The notes beneath the pieces were generated by a model. It made no database searches. It was not told the origin of the DNA and saw only the letters and a program-made list of their open reading frames with translations. A stretch of DNA of 42,730 nucleotides, from positions 1-42,730 of the forward strand of contig JAHEDJ010000024.1 in NCBI GenBank assembly GCA_024641325.1, read 5' to 3'. Source of the stretch: a bacterium (GTDB lineage Bacteria; Actinomycetota; Acidimicrobiia; Spongiisociales; JAHEDJ01). This document shows, piece by piece, positions 1 through 7,198 of this stretch (the stretch's first letter is position 1; every line of letters begins with the position of its first letter). The translations under genes and the position numbers were made by a program.

Positions 1-28
1 GTCCCCACTCCGGGTGTTCGATGCGAGC

Positions 29-634
29 TCAGTTCTCGTAGTCGACGTTGGCGCCGCCGCTGATGTCGATCCGGGACTGATCAGGGTCACCCGACACCGT
101 CAGGTCCGCTCCCCCCGACGCCTCACCAACGACCGATTCCGACGCAAAAACACGCGCGTTCGCTCCACCGCTGATATCGACTTCGACGCTTGCGGCGTCC
201 AATCCGTGCAGATCGACATCAGCCCCGCCCGAAGCCGACAAGCGATAATCGGCCGTAGTACCGAAACCGTTCAGATCGGCGCCACCGCTGACCTCGATGC
301 TTTCAAGGGAGTCGACGGTCACATCGACGAATCGGCCACTTCCCAATATCGACACCGAGCCGTTGAACTCGACCACCAGAGTGCCTCCGCGTACTTCCGT
401 CACAAGCTTGCTCAGGAGGTTGTCGTCGAACGTCACCGACACAGACGGGGTAGCACCCGGATCGACCAGCAGTTTCACGTTGATGCCCTCACTGATGTCG
501 AGACCGTCGAAAGAGCCGACGGTACGGCTCTCGGTGACCAGGTCGCCCGAACCTACCGTTCCGCATGCCGCCACCGTGAGTCCTAGAGCCGAGACCAGAA
601 CTATCAGGCCGATTCTTCCGTTCAGGTGGCCCAT
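29..634 (-). CDS. DUF2807-type (GIN domain) lipoprotein
   Basis: This 201-residue protein has an N-terminal signal peptide ending in the lipobox LTVAAC, with Cys24 as the likely lipidated residue, so it should be anchored on the outer face of the membrane. The rest is built from short beta-strand-like repeats; the string SGGA followed by D or N occurs five times at about 20-residue spacing in the second half (VSGGAD, ASGGAD, ISGGAN, ASGGAD, ISGGAN). This periodicity is typical of DUF2807 proteins, described as a putative auto-transporter adhesin head or polymer-binding fold. The start is well supported: AAGGAGGA lies just upstream of the ATG. The exact role is unknown; adhesion or envelope-stress functions have been proposed for relatives. 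The family call is fairly sure, the function is not. Confidence 0.85.
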   Translation of the reverse strand: MGHLNGRIGLIVLVSALGLTVAACGTVGSGDLVTESRTVGSFDGLDISEGINVKLLVDPGATPSVSVTFDDNLLSKLVTEVRGGTLVVEFNGSVSILGSGRFVDVTVDSLESIEVSGGADLNGFGTTADYRLSASGGADVDLHGLDAASVEVDISGGANARVFASESVVGEASGGADLTVSGDPDQSRIDISGGANVDYEN

Positions 635-765
635 GCATTCCTCCTTTTGAAAAGGTTGCCAAGAGCCAAACCTACGCGGAATGATTGCCCCTCATCGTGG
701 AATCCGGTAGCAGGGCGCGCTAAATGGAACACCGCGAGAACCGGGCTCCAACGGCGCACAAAGAG

Positions 766-1056
766 CTACGAACGCCTGCGGCTTATTCCTTGCAGTATCC
801 AGGCAAAGACACCGACCAGGACGAGGCCACCGCCGATGAGCAGGCCGTATGCCCATTCGTCGGCGATGTCGCCGACCTGCCACGTGGCATCGAAGATCCC
901 CAGGGACTGGTTGTCGCCGGCGAACATGATGAACAAGCCCAGGAAGACGGCGATCGCACCGAAGATAGCCAGCAGTTGCTTGACGAACCGCTGCCAGGTC
1001 GAGGGCGCCGCCTCACGGGTTTCCTCATCGGGGGTCGTGTCGTACCTCGTTTCCAT
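766..1056 (-). CDS. Small membrane protein, two transmembrane segments
   Basis: This is a 96-residue protein with an acidic N-terminal stretch (about 1-22), a short amphipathic segment containing WQRFVKQLL, a first membrane helix at about residues 30-46 (IFGAIAVFLGLFIMF), a polar loop, and a second helix at about 70-90 (YGLLIGGGLVLVGVFAWIL), ending in a basic RRRS tail. I chose the ATG at 1056 rather than an in-frame ATG at 1080 because GGGAGG sits six bases upstream of it. I do not recognise the family. It lies downstream of the lipoprotein gene in the opposite sense of travel (both are on the minus strand, with this gene upstream), so the two could be co-transcribed. Confidence 0.7.
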   Translation of the reverse strand: METRYDTTPDEETREAAPSTWQRFVKQLLAIFGAIAVFLGLFIMFAGDNQSLGIFDATWQVGDIADEWAYGLLIGGGLVLVGVFAWILQGISRRRS

Positions 1057-1135
1057 TTCGACCTCCCTTCCATCTTTCATTAGACGCCTGCCGAGAGGTG
1101 GTGTCTAGTGGTGGTTCGAAGGCGTCGAGAAGCTC

Positions 1136-1412
1136 TTAGCTCAGTGCACCGAGCACGCGGCCGATGCGTTCGATGCCGGCAACCACGGCATCAGTGGGCG
1201 CCCCCGCAAAGCAGAGGCGCATGAACCCTGGCTCGCCCACCCGGCACGCCGAGCCGGGTGTCAGATTGACGTTCGCCGATTCGAGCAGCGACCGCCACAG
1301 TGCATCCTCGGCCTCCCAGCTGTTCTCGACCATGAAGTTCCGCATGTCACACAGGACGAAGAAGCCTGCCTCGGCGGTCGAGTGAGGGACACCGATGGCA
1401 TCGAGCGCCCCC
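1136..1412 (-). pseudogene. C-terminal remnant of a class I aminotransferase
   Basis: About 92 codons read as the tail of a fold-type I PLP aminotransferase of the ACC-synthase-like group: a segment beginning LDAIGVPHSTAEAGFFVLCD, then MRNFM, SWEAEDALWRSLLE, NLTPGSACRVGEPGFMRLCF, and a short terminal helix ending at TAA. The full family is about 400-430 residues long, so the N-terminal three quarters, including the PLP-binding lysine region, are missing. In this frame an in-frame TAG lies immediately upstream of the homologous part, exactly where a heptamer repeat array begins (1413). The remnant therefore looks like a gene cut by the array or by a deletion ending in it. The ATG at 1345 inside the fragment is probably not a functional start. 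Confidence 0.7.
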
Positions 1413-1484
1413 TAGGCAATAGGCAATAGGCAATAGGCAATAGGCGCCCTGTTCCCCATAGGCAGTAAGCAGTAGGCCATAGGC
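1413..1484. repeat. Heptamer tandem repeat array (TAGGCAA)n
   Basis: Positions 1413-1440 hold four exact copies of TAGGCAA, followed by a partial fifth unit (TAGGC, 1441-1445). After a 13-base spacer a second, degenerate run at 1459-1484 reads TAGGCAG, TAAGCAG, TAGGCCA, TAGGC. The array touches the broken end of the aminotransferase remnant on one side and lies about 65 bases before the AlkZ-like gene on the other. Its low complexity contrasts with the surrounding GC-rich sequence. Confidence 0.9.
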
Positions 1485-1551
1485 TCGCTGAGGAACGCTC
1501 TTCGGTAGCCTCAGAAAGTGCCGAGCGGCCGGCCAAGAGAGAAAGGCCAAC

Positions 1552-2742
1552 GTGGACATCGCAAAGATGACCGCAGATCAGGCGCTTGCCGGCGCGGCCG
1601 CGCGTCATTCGCTGTCGCAACCCGGGTCGTCGATCATCGAGATCGCCACCGGGGTGGTCGGGCTCCACAACACGAGCCCCGTGAGTCCGTACCTCTCGAT
1701 CCGGGCCCGCCTGCCCGGATTCAGCCGCACGGCCCTCGATATGGAGATGTGGGACGCATGGAGCATCGCTCGATTCCGTGGTATGCGGCTGACGATGTTC
1801 ATTCTTCCGCATGATCTCCTCGAAATCGTCGCAGCGGCCACCCGTCACATATCTGAGAAGCAGGCGGCGAGGTGGTTGGAAGAGTCAGGCCTATCACGGC
1901 TGGACTTCAATCGATTCGAGGACGACGTGATCGCGGCCCTGGCCGACGGCCCGCTCACCGTCCGGGGATTGCGGCAGACACTCGATATCCCACAGTCGAT
2001 CGATCTACCGGGGATCGTCGGCAGGATGTGTGATGTGGGGAAGCTCGTCGGCGGCAGACCTCCGCGCAACTGGCGATCGGGTGTCCGCCGGTACCACCGA
2101 TGGGAGCACGTTCTCCCCAATGTCGACCTACACCGTTGGGATGAGGCTGCGGCAATCCGTGAGCTGATCTATCGATACGTCAGAAACTACGGTCCGGTGA
2201 CGATCAACGACATCTCATGGTGGACGGGCTTCACCAAGAGGCGGTGTAGAGCGGGCCTCGCCGCTCTCAACCTCGTGGAGGTGGAGGTCGAGGGATGGCC
2301 TGGTCCGCTCTACACCGCCACCGACATGACCCCAACAGTTGAACTGGACTCTCGAGTCCACGCCCTCCCCATGCTCGATCCGTATGTACAGGGGTACCGG
2401 GAACGTACCCGCTTCCTCCTGCCCGGCCGCCACACGTTCGTCTACGACGGCGGCGGCAACGCCACCGCCACCCTCATGCAAAGAGGTCGCATTGTCGGCG
2501 TCTGGCAAGCCGCCGACGAACCGGTGCAGTCGATCCGCTATCACCTGTTCGCGGGTGTACCGGCTTCCGTCCGCCGGAGTGCGGAGTCCGAGCTAGCAGC
2601 CGTCGGTGCGCTCTTGTTCGATCGCCGAGTAGACGTGGAGGAAGTGCCGACGATGAAGCCACTGGACGCAGACGGCGGACGAAGCGCGAACCATCCGCTC
2701 GATTCGCGCATCCATCGGGCGTCACGACGCCGGCGCACCTGA
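1552..2742 (+). CDS. AlkZ/YcaQ-like winged-helix DNA-binding protein (HTH_42)
   Basis: This 396-residue protein matches the HTH_42 (AlkZ/YcaQ) family in its N-terminal layout: GLHNTSPVSPYLSIRARLPG, then LRGMR-like FRGMRLTMFILP, followed by winged-helix segments (about 115-165 and 195-235) and a C-terminal barrel-like region containing MLDPYVQGYRERTR and LLPGRHTFVYDG. Characterised members are DNA glycosylases that unhook interstrand crosslinks and use a Gln-X-Gln or Gln-X-Asp motif after GL. Here the matching positions are His39-Asn40-Thr41, so the canonical catalytic glutamines are absent. It may belong to a non-glycosylase branch that keeps DNA binding. The GTG start at 1552 has GAGAAAGG six bases upstream; an in-frame ATG at 1567 is a less likely alternative. 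The last 30 residues or so are low in order and rich in Arg. Confidence 0.75.
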   Translation: MDIAKMTADQALAGAAARHSLSQPGSSIIEIATGVVGLHNTSPVSPYLSIRARLPGFSRTALDMEMWDAWSIARFRGMRLTMFILPHDLLEIVAAATRHISEKQAARWLEESGLSRLDFNRFEDDVIAALADGPLTVRGLRQTLDIPQSIDLPGIVGRMCDVGKLVGGRPPRNWRSGVRRYHRWEHVLPNVDLHRWDEAAAIRELIYRYVRNYGPVTINDISWWTGFTKRRCRAGLAALNLVEVEVEGWPGPLYTATDMTPTVELDSRVHALPMLDPYVQGYRERTRFLLPGRHTFVYDGGGNATATLMQRGRIVGVWQAADEPVQSIRYHLFAGVPASVRRSAESELAAVGALLFDRRVDVEEVPTMKPLDADGGRSANHPLDSRIHRASRRRRT

Positions 2743-2857
2743 GCTTGCTCGGGTCGCCCCGGACAGGCCCTTCGCACAGAGGGCTCCAAACCAGCTTCGT
2801 ATCCCGTGAGGATTCATCCGTTCCGTCGCGAACAATGCGGAAATCAGGTGACATCAA

Positions 2858-2925
2858 CAACTTCTTTTAGCAAAAACAAAACCTCTTGTATTTCCTGTAT
2901 CTTTGGAATATAGTGAACGAAGTTG
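2858..2925 (+). promoter_or_regulatory. Promoter and flanking repeat of the ABC-transporter operon
   Basis: A near-consensus housekeeping promoter is visible: -35 TTGTAT at 2886-2891, a 17-base spacer, and -10 TATAGT at 2909-2914. This stretch is clearly more AT-rich than its surroundings. A seven-base inverted repeat flanks the promoter, CAACTTC at 2858-2864 and GAAGTTG at 2919-2925. The downstream arm lies at the expected transcription start, so it could be an operator for the adjacent GbsR/MarR regulator. The promoter is strong by inspection; the operator is inference. Confidence 0.65.
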
Positions 2926-2941
2926 ATGAGATCGGGAAGAG

Positions 2942-3415
2942 ATGAACGCCACCCCGGAAGAACAACGATTCGCCGAAGAGAGCGGCCAGATGTTCGATCA
3001 GTGGTCCCTCCCCCGAATGGCCGGAAGAGTATGGGGTCTGCTCATCGTTGCCGAGGAACCCCGACTGTCCTCCCTCGAGCTGACCGAACGACTAGGCACA
3101 AGTGCCGCCTCAATCAGCAGCGCAACCCGCTACCTCCTCCAGAATCAACTCATTGAACGGGTACGCGTCCCCGGCGAGAGACGTGAATATTTCACCTTCA
3201 GCCCCGCCAGCCTCCGCTCGATCTACCTGCGGCGTATAGCCGCCGTTGCAGACATGCATCGCATGGCAGAAAGGGCCCTCTCCTCCTTCGAGGATCGGCC
3301 CATCGCCCACCGGCGACTGCAGGAGATGCACGACTTCTACGAGTGGCTCGAGCTGGAACTGGCCGCCGTTCTACGACGCTGGGACGGCGAGAAAGGGCGA
3401 GACACCAAGGAGTAG
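2942..3415 (+). CDS. GbsR/MarR-family transcriptional regulator
   Basis: This 157-residue winged-helix protein is arranged as GbsR-type regulators are: an N-terminal helix (FAEESGQMFDQWSLPRMAGR), a helix-turn-helix at about residues 42-80 (LSSLELTERLGTSAASISSA, then TRYLLQNQLIERV), a wing with VPGERREYF, and a helical C-terminal dimerisation region. Relatives of this type commonly repress or activate a neighbouring transporter. It is the first gene of an operon: the ABC ATPase starts three bases after its stop and the permease follows, so it most likely controls their expression and its own through the repeat at 2858-2925. No ligand can be predicted. The ATG at 2942 follows a modest GGGAAGAG. 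Confidence 0.85.
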   Translation: MNATPEEQRFAEESGQMFDQWSLPRMAGRVWGLLIVAEEPRLSSLELTERLGTSAASISSATRYLLQNQLIERVRVPGERREYFTFSPASLRSIYLRRIAAVADMHRMAERALSSFEDRPIAHRRLQEMHDFYEWLELELAAVLRRWDGEKGRDTKE

Positions 3416-3418
3416 ACC

Positions 3419-4144
3419 ATGACCGCCCCCGACCACCGCGACCTGATCGTGCTGGAGAGCGTGTCACGCAAGTACGAGCTCGGCGCGACCACCGTCACCG
3501 CGCTCGACGACGTAAACCTGCATGTCGACGAGGGCGAGTTCGTGGTCGTTCTGGGCCCATCCGGCTCGGGCAAGACCACGCTCATCAACCTCATCGGCGC
3601 TCTGGACACGGCCACGAACGGCCGGATCCATGTAGGGGAAGTCGATGTGACAACCGCCGGCCGCAAAGAGCTGTTTGCCTACCGGCGGCATCTGGTGAGC
3701 TTCATATTCCAGAGCTTCAACATCTTCCCCGGCCTGACTGCCCGCGAGAACGTACAGTTCGGCATCGACGCCGCCGAACGAGGGGCAGGGCCCAGCGCCC
3801 AGGATGTCCTCGACCAGGTGGGCCTTGGTGATAGGGCCGAACACTTTCCGCATGAACTATCCGGCGGAGAGCAGCAGCGGGTGGCCATCGCCCGCGCCCT
3901 GGCCACCGGCAATCCGATCCTGCTCGCCGACGAACCGACGGGCGAACTGGACTTCAAGACCGGCGTTCAGATTCTCGAACTGCTGCAAGCCCAGGCCGGC
4001 CCCGACAAGGCGGTCGTGGTGGTGACCCACAACCGGGAGATCTCGCGTATCGCCGACCGGGTCGTTGAGCTGAGCAGCGGACGCATCGAGCGCGACGGAC
4101 CGCCGCGCGGAGGCCGTGCCGACGTGTCCGACCTGCATTGGTAG
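3419..4144 (+). CDS. ABC transporter ATP-binding protein (LolD/MacB type)
   Basis: This 241-residue nucleotide-binding domain carries Walker A GPSGSGKTT (about 46-54), the Q-loop FIFQSFNIFPGLTA, the ABC signature LSGGEQQR (about 147-154), Walker B ILLADEP (about 167-173) and the switch histidine in VVVTHN. The sequence resembles the MacB/LolD/FtsE group, which pairs with FtsX-type permeases acting as mechanotransmitters or lipoprotein and peptide exporters rather than importers. AAGGAG at the end of the upstream gene serves as ribosome binding site. The permease follows ten bases after the stop, with AGGAGG overlapping it, so the three genes form a tightly coupled operon. The substrate is not predictable from sequence. 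Confidence 0.92.
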   Translation: MTAPDHRDLIVLESVSRKYELGATTVTALDDVNLHVDEGEFVVVLGPSGSGKTTLINLIGALDTATNGRIHVGEVDVTTAGRKELFAYRRHLVSFIFQSFNIFPGLTARENVQFGIDAAERGAGPSAQDVLDQVGLGDRAEHFPHELSGGEQQRVAIARALATGNPILLADEPTGELDFKTGVQILELLQAQAGPDKAVVVVTHNREISRIADRVVELSSGRIERDGPPRGGRADVSDLHW

Positions 4145-4153
4145 GAGGTCGAC

Positions 4154-6595
4154 ATGAACTCTCTTCGCCTCTGGCTTCGATGGTCCTGGCGTGACCTCCG
4201 CCACCACTGGGTGCGTGTCGCAGCCATCGCCCTGATCATTGCCCTCGGGACCGGCGCCTACGCCGGTTTGTCCTCGAGTGCTGCCTGGCGCCTTGCCTCG
4301 GCCGATCACAACTATGAACTGCTCGGCATGTACGACCTGCGAGTTCGACTCAGTACCGGGAGCTTCCTCGAGGAAGGAGACCTCCTCGCACTGCTCCCAG
4401 GCTCCGCTGCGATTGAGACCGCGGAAGAACGGCTGATCGTTCCCATCCAGGTCGATGCCTCGACCCCGAACGAAACCATCCTCGTGCGAGGCGTAGTGAT
4501 GGGACTCGACGTCACCGACGACGGCCCCCATCTAAACCGGGTATTTGCCGCAGAGGGCCGGACGCTGAACAACCGGGATGCAGGCCGGCCGACCGCCCTG
4601 CTCGAGCGCAACTTCGCCACTTTCTACGATCTGCCGGCAACAGGCTCGGTCCGGATCAGCGGCGGCCGCACCGTCGACTTCGTCGGCCACGGCATCACAC
4701 CCGAGTACTTCTTCGTACAGCCGGAGGGAGGCCTGTTCTTCTCCCAGGCGAACTACGCAGCTCTGTTCACGTCGCTCGACACCGCACAGGAACTGGCCGG
4801 CATGCCCGATCGTGTCAACGACCTCGTACTGGCCGTCGCTCCCGGCACCGAACCGGCGGCCCTGGCCGCCGCAATCGAGGGCTCCTTCGCCGCCAGCATG
4901 CCGGACATCGGCGTGACGATAATGACCGCCCAAGACGATCTCACCTACACGCTGGTCTACGAAGACATCGACAACGACCAGGCCTTCTTCAACATGCTGG
5001 CGTTCGTTATCTTCGCCGGCGCGGTGGCCGCCGCCTTCAACCTGACCACCCGTTTGGTCGAACATGCCCGTCGAGAGTTCGGGATCGCAATGGCGCTCGG
5101 TGTCCCTCGCCGCCGCATCATCCTTCGACCCCTCCTGGTCGGCGCTCAGATCGCATTGCTTGGAGTGGTATTCGGGCTGGGAATGGGCTGGCTGATCGCT
5201 GCCGCCATGCGGAATGTGCTGCAGGAGGTCCTGCCTTTCGCCGAATGGCTCACTCCTTTCCAGGCCGGCCTCTTCGCACAAGCAGCTCTCGCCGGGTTCG
5301 TGGTTCCGTTCATCGCTGCAGCCATCCCGGCCTGGCGGGCTGTGCGAGTCAATCCGGTCGACGCCATCCGCACCGGACATCTCGCAGCCCGCAGCGGAGG
5401 CCCGTCTCCCGTCGTCAGACAGGTCCGCCTGCCGGGCAACACATTCACCAAGATGCCGTTTCGAAACTTCGTGCGTGCCCCGCGCCGTACAGTCCTTACC
5501 ATCCTGGGCATCGGTGCCGCGGTCGCAGTCCTCGTGTTGATCCTGGGAGCAATTGATTCGTTCATCGTCACCGTGGACCGGGGTGAGGCGGCAGCCACCG
5601 GAGGAGCTGCCGACCGGATCATCGTGGACCTCGACCAGGTCTATCCAACGATCAGTCCGCCCATCGAACGAGTAACGACCGCCGGCTCGGTGGCAGATGC
5701 CCGTCCGAGCCTGCGAGTCGGCGGGTTGCTGGTCAACGGAGACACGACTATCGATGCAATAATCGAATTCGTCGACTTCGAGGGCGGATTGTTCCGCCCC
5801 GGCGTCACCGCTGGGGCCGCACCGGGCGATCAGGTTGGTGTGGTCATCGCGCAGAAAGCCGCCGAAGACCTAGGCGTTTCGGTGGGCGACACGGTCCGGC
5901 TCCGCCACCCGGTGCGGGAGGGCCCCCTGGCGTTCTCGCTCCAGGAGACCGAGTACGAAGTGACCGGTATCCATGATCATCCATTCCGCTTCTACGTCTA
6001 CATGGCGGCCGAGAACGCCGGCGAGATGGGCCTTTCGGGCCTGGCCAACTCGATCGACGTAATACCGGCTCCCGGCGTCGAAGTTGGCGACGTGCAGCGT
6101 GAATTGTTCGAATCCTCAACAGTGGTTTCCGTGCAACGGGCCGACGCCTCGGCGATACTGATTCGCGACGTGCTCGATACCTTCATCGGGGTGTTCCAGC
6201 TATTTGAAGGTGTGGTCCTGTTGCTAGCCGTGCTGATTGCCTTCAACTCGGCCGGACTTGGCGTCGAGGAACGACGTCGGGAATACGCCACGATGTTCGC
6301 CTACGGCGTGCCCCGCTGGAAGGCGGTACGGATGATCATGATCGAGAGCACCTTGATCGGTGTCCTCGCCACCGCGCTCGGCGGGGCAGGGGGGATGGGC
6401 TTGCTCGTCTGGTTCGTACGATCCCTCGCCTCTCAGTCGATGCCCCAGATAGGCCTGGACATCCTGCTTTCACCGTCTTCAGTCGTGATCGCGATCGCCA
6501 TCGGCGTCGTGGCCGTCGGCCTGGCGCCGTTGCTCACCGCACCGCGCCGGTTGGGCCGAATGGACGTCCCTTCCACACTGCGGGTAATGGAGTAG
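4154..6595 (+). CDS. ABC transporter permease with two FtsX domains
   Basis: This 813-residue membrane protein has a first helix at about residues 20-40 (VRVAAIALIIALGTGAY), a large extracytoplasmic domain (about 45-275), three helices at about 280-400 that form a first FtsX unit, then a second N-terminal helix at about 445-470 (TILGIGAAVAVLVLILGAI), a second external domain, and three more helices at about 680-805 forming the second FtsX unit. Such doubled FtsX permeases of about 800 residues are common in actinobacteria and are usually encoded beside one MacB-like ATPase, as here. No periplasmic adaptor gene is nearby, which fits a monoderm host. It probably works with the ATPase at 3419 in export or envelope signalling; the substrate is unknown. 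Confidence 0.88.
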   Translation: MNSLRLWLRWSWRDLRHHWVRVAAIALIIALGTGAYAGLSSSAAWRLASADHNYELLGMYDLRVRLSTGSFLEEGDLLALLPGSAAIETAEERLIVPIQVDASTPNETILVRGVVMGLDVTDDGPHLNRVFAAEGRTLNNRDAGRPTALLERNFATFYDLPATGSVRISGGRTVDFVGHGITPEYFFVQPEGGLFFSQANYAALFTSLDTAQELAGMPDRVNDLVLAVAPGTEPAALAAAIEGSFAASMPDIGVTIMTAQDDLTYTLVYEDIDNDQAFFNMLAFVIFAGAVAAAFNLTTRLVEHARREFGIAMALGVPRRRIILRPLLVGAQIALLGVVFGLGMGWLIAAAMRNVLQEVLPFAEWLTPFQAGLFAQAALAGFVVPFIAAAIPAWRAVRVNPVDAIRTGHLAARSGGPSPVVRQVRLPGNTFTKMPFRNFVRAPRRTVLTILGIGAAVAVLVLILGAIDSFIVTVDRGEAAATGGAADRIIVDLDQVYPTISPPIERVTTAGSVADARPSLRVGGLLVNGDTTIDAIIEFVDFEGGLFRPGVTAGAAPGDQVGVVIAQKAAEDLGVSVGDTVRLRHPVREGPLAFSLQETEYEVTGIHDHPFRFYVYMAAENAGEMGLSGLANSIDVIPAPGVEVGDVQRELFESSTVVSVQRADASAILIRDVLDTFIGVFQLFEGVVLLLAVLIAFNSAGLGVEERRREYATMFAYGVPRWKAVRMIMIESTLIGVLATALGGAGGMGLLVWFVRSLASQSMPQIGLDILLSPSSVVIAIAIGVVAVGLAPLLTAPRRLGRMDVPSTLRVME

Positions 6596-6646
6596 GTAAC
6601 CCGAGTCGCGGCCACCGAGAAACCGGCGTCCGATACCCGGGTTACC
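6595..6646. terminator. Hairpin between convergent genes
   Basis: GGTAACCCG (6595-6603) and CGGGTTACC (6638-6646) form a perfect nine-base stem between the stop of the permease gene and the stop of the SnoaL-like gene on the other strand. The loop is long (34 bases) and no T-run follows, so a bidirectional terminator is plausible but not certain. Confidence 0.45.
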
Positions 6647-6652
6647 AGCCGC

Positions 6653-7030
6653 CTAGCTGAAGAAGTCCAGCACTTCCTGTGTGTTCCCTGCGAAACTCCA
6701 CCGGTCGGTGACTTTGCCGTCGCTGAGATGGAGGATCTCCACCGTCTGATAGTGGAGCGTCTGGTCTCCGCGAGTCGCGGTGGCCTTTACCAAAGCCAAT
6801 GTGTGAACGTCGTTGGCGACGACGTCGTGGACTTCTGCTTCGATCTCGTAGTCCTGTCCACCGGAACCCAGCGATGCAAAGATCGCTTCTTTCCCGCGGA
6901 GTGGTGTCGTTGCTCCGACCTCATACCAGTTGACGTCATCGGCCAGCATTCCGGCGAATTGCTCGAAATCGCCGTCGTTGAAAGCGTTCAACGCACCTCT
7001 GACTAGGGCCGCGTTTGGATGCTCCTGCAC
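6653..7030 (-). CDS. SnoaL-like / NTF2-fold protein
   Basis: This protein of about 125 residues has the conical NTF2-like layout: an N-terminal helix (ALVRGALNAFNDGDFEQFAG), then ML-ADDVNWYEVG, a loop with LRGKEAIFASL, and three or four beta strands ending in VEILHLSDGKVTDRWSF. SnoaL-like members include polyketide cyclases, ketosteroid isomerases and many uncharacterised proteins. I prefer the GTG at 7030 over the ATG at 7045, because the bases that would encode residues 2-4 of the longer form are AGGAGGGG, an excellent ribosome binding site placed six bases before this GTG. The gene stands alone between two hairpin or promoter regions. Specific function unknown. Confidence 0.75.
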   Translation of the reverse strand: MQEHPNAALVRGALNAFNDGDFEQFAGMLADDVNWYEVGATTPLRGKEAIFASLGSGGQDYEIEAEVHDVVANDVHTLALVKATATRGDQTLHYQTVEILHLSDGKVTDRWSFAGNTQEVLDFFS

Positions 7031-7186
7031 GATTCCCCTCCTCATTGATCGCGGGCAGGTTGCCCGATCTCAGCATCATCCCCGCCGCGAGCCTTCGTTG
7101 CAAAGGTTTTCCTCAAGCGATGCACAACAACCTGCTCAACTTCCCGCCGGAACCAACGCACTTGCTGCTTTGTCACAGCCGATTCG

Positions 7187-7192
7187 TATGAT
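7187..7192 (+). promoter_or_regulatory. Leaderless -10 element of recQ-like gene
   Basis: TATGAT lies six bases before the GTG start codon and no ribosome binding site is visible, so transcription should begin at or next to the start codon. A weak -35 candidate, TTGCTG, lies 19 bases upstream (7162-7167). Confidence 0.6.
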
Positions 7193-7198
7193 GCGCTG

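Noticed and set aside
1413..1484. Possible CRISPR array
   Set aside because: The units are only seven bases long and directly adjacent, with no spacers and no cas genes; it is a simple tandem repeat.
3857..4531. Minus-strand frame of 224 codons opposite the ABC ATPase and permease
   Set aside because: It spans the junction of two well-defined plus-strand genes and has no recognisable domain.
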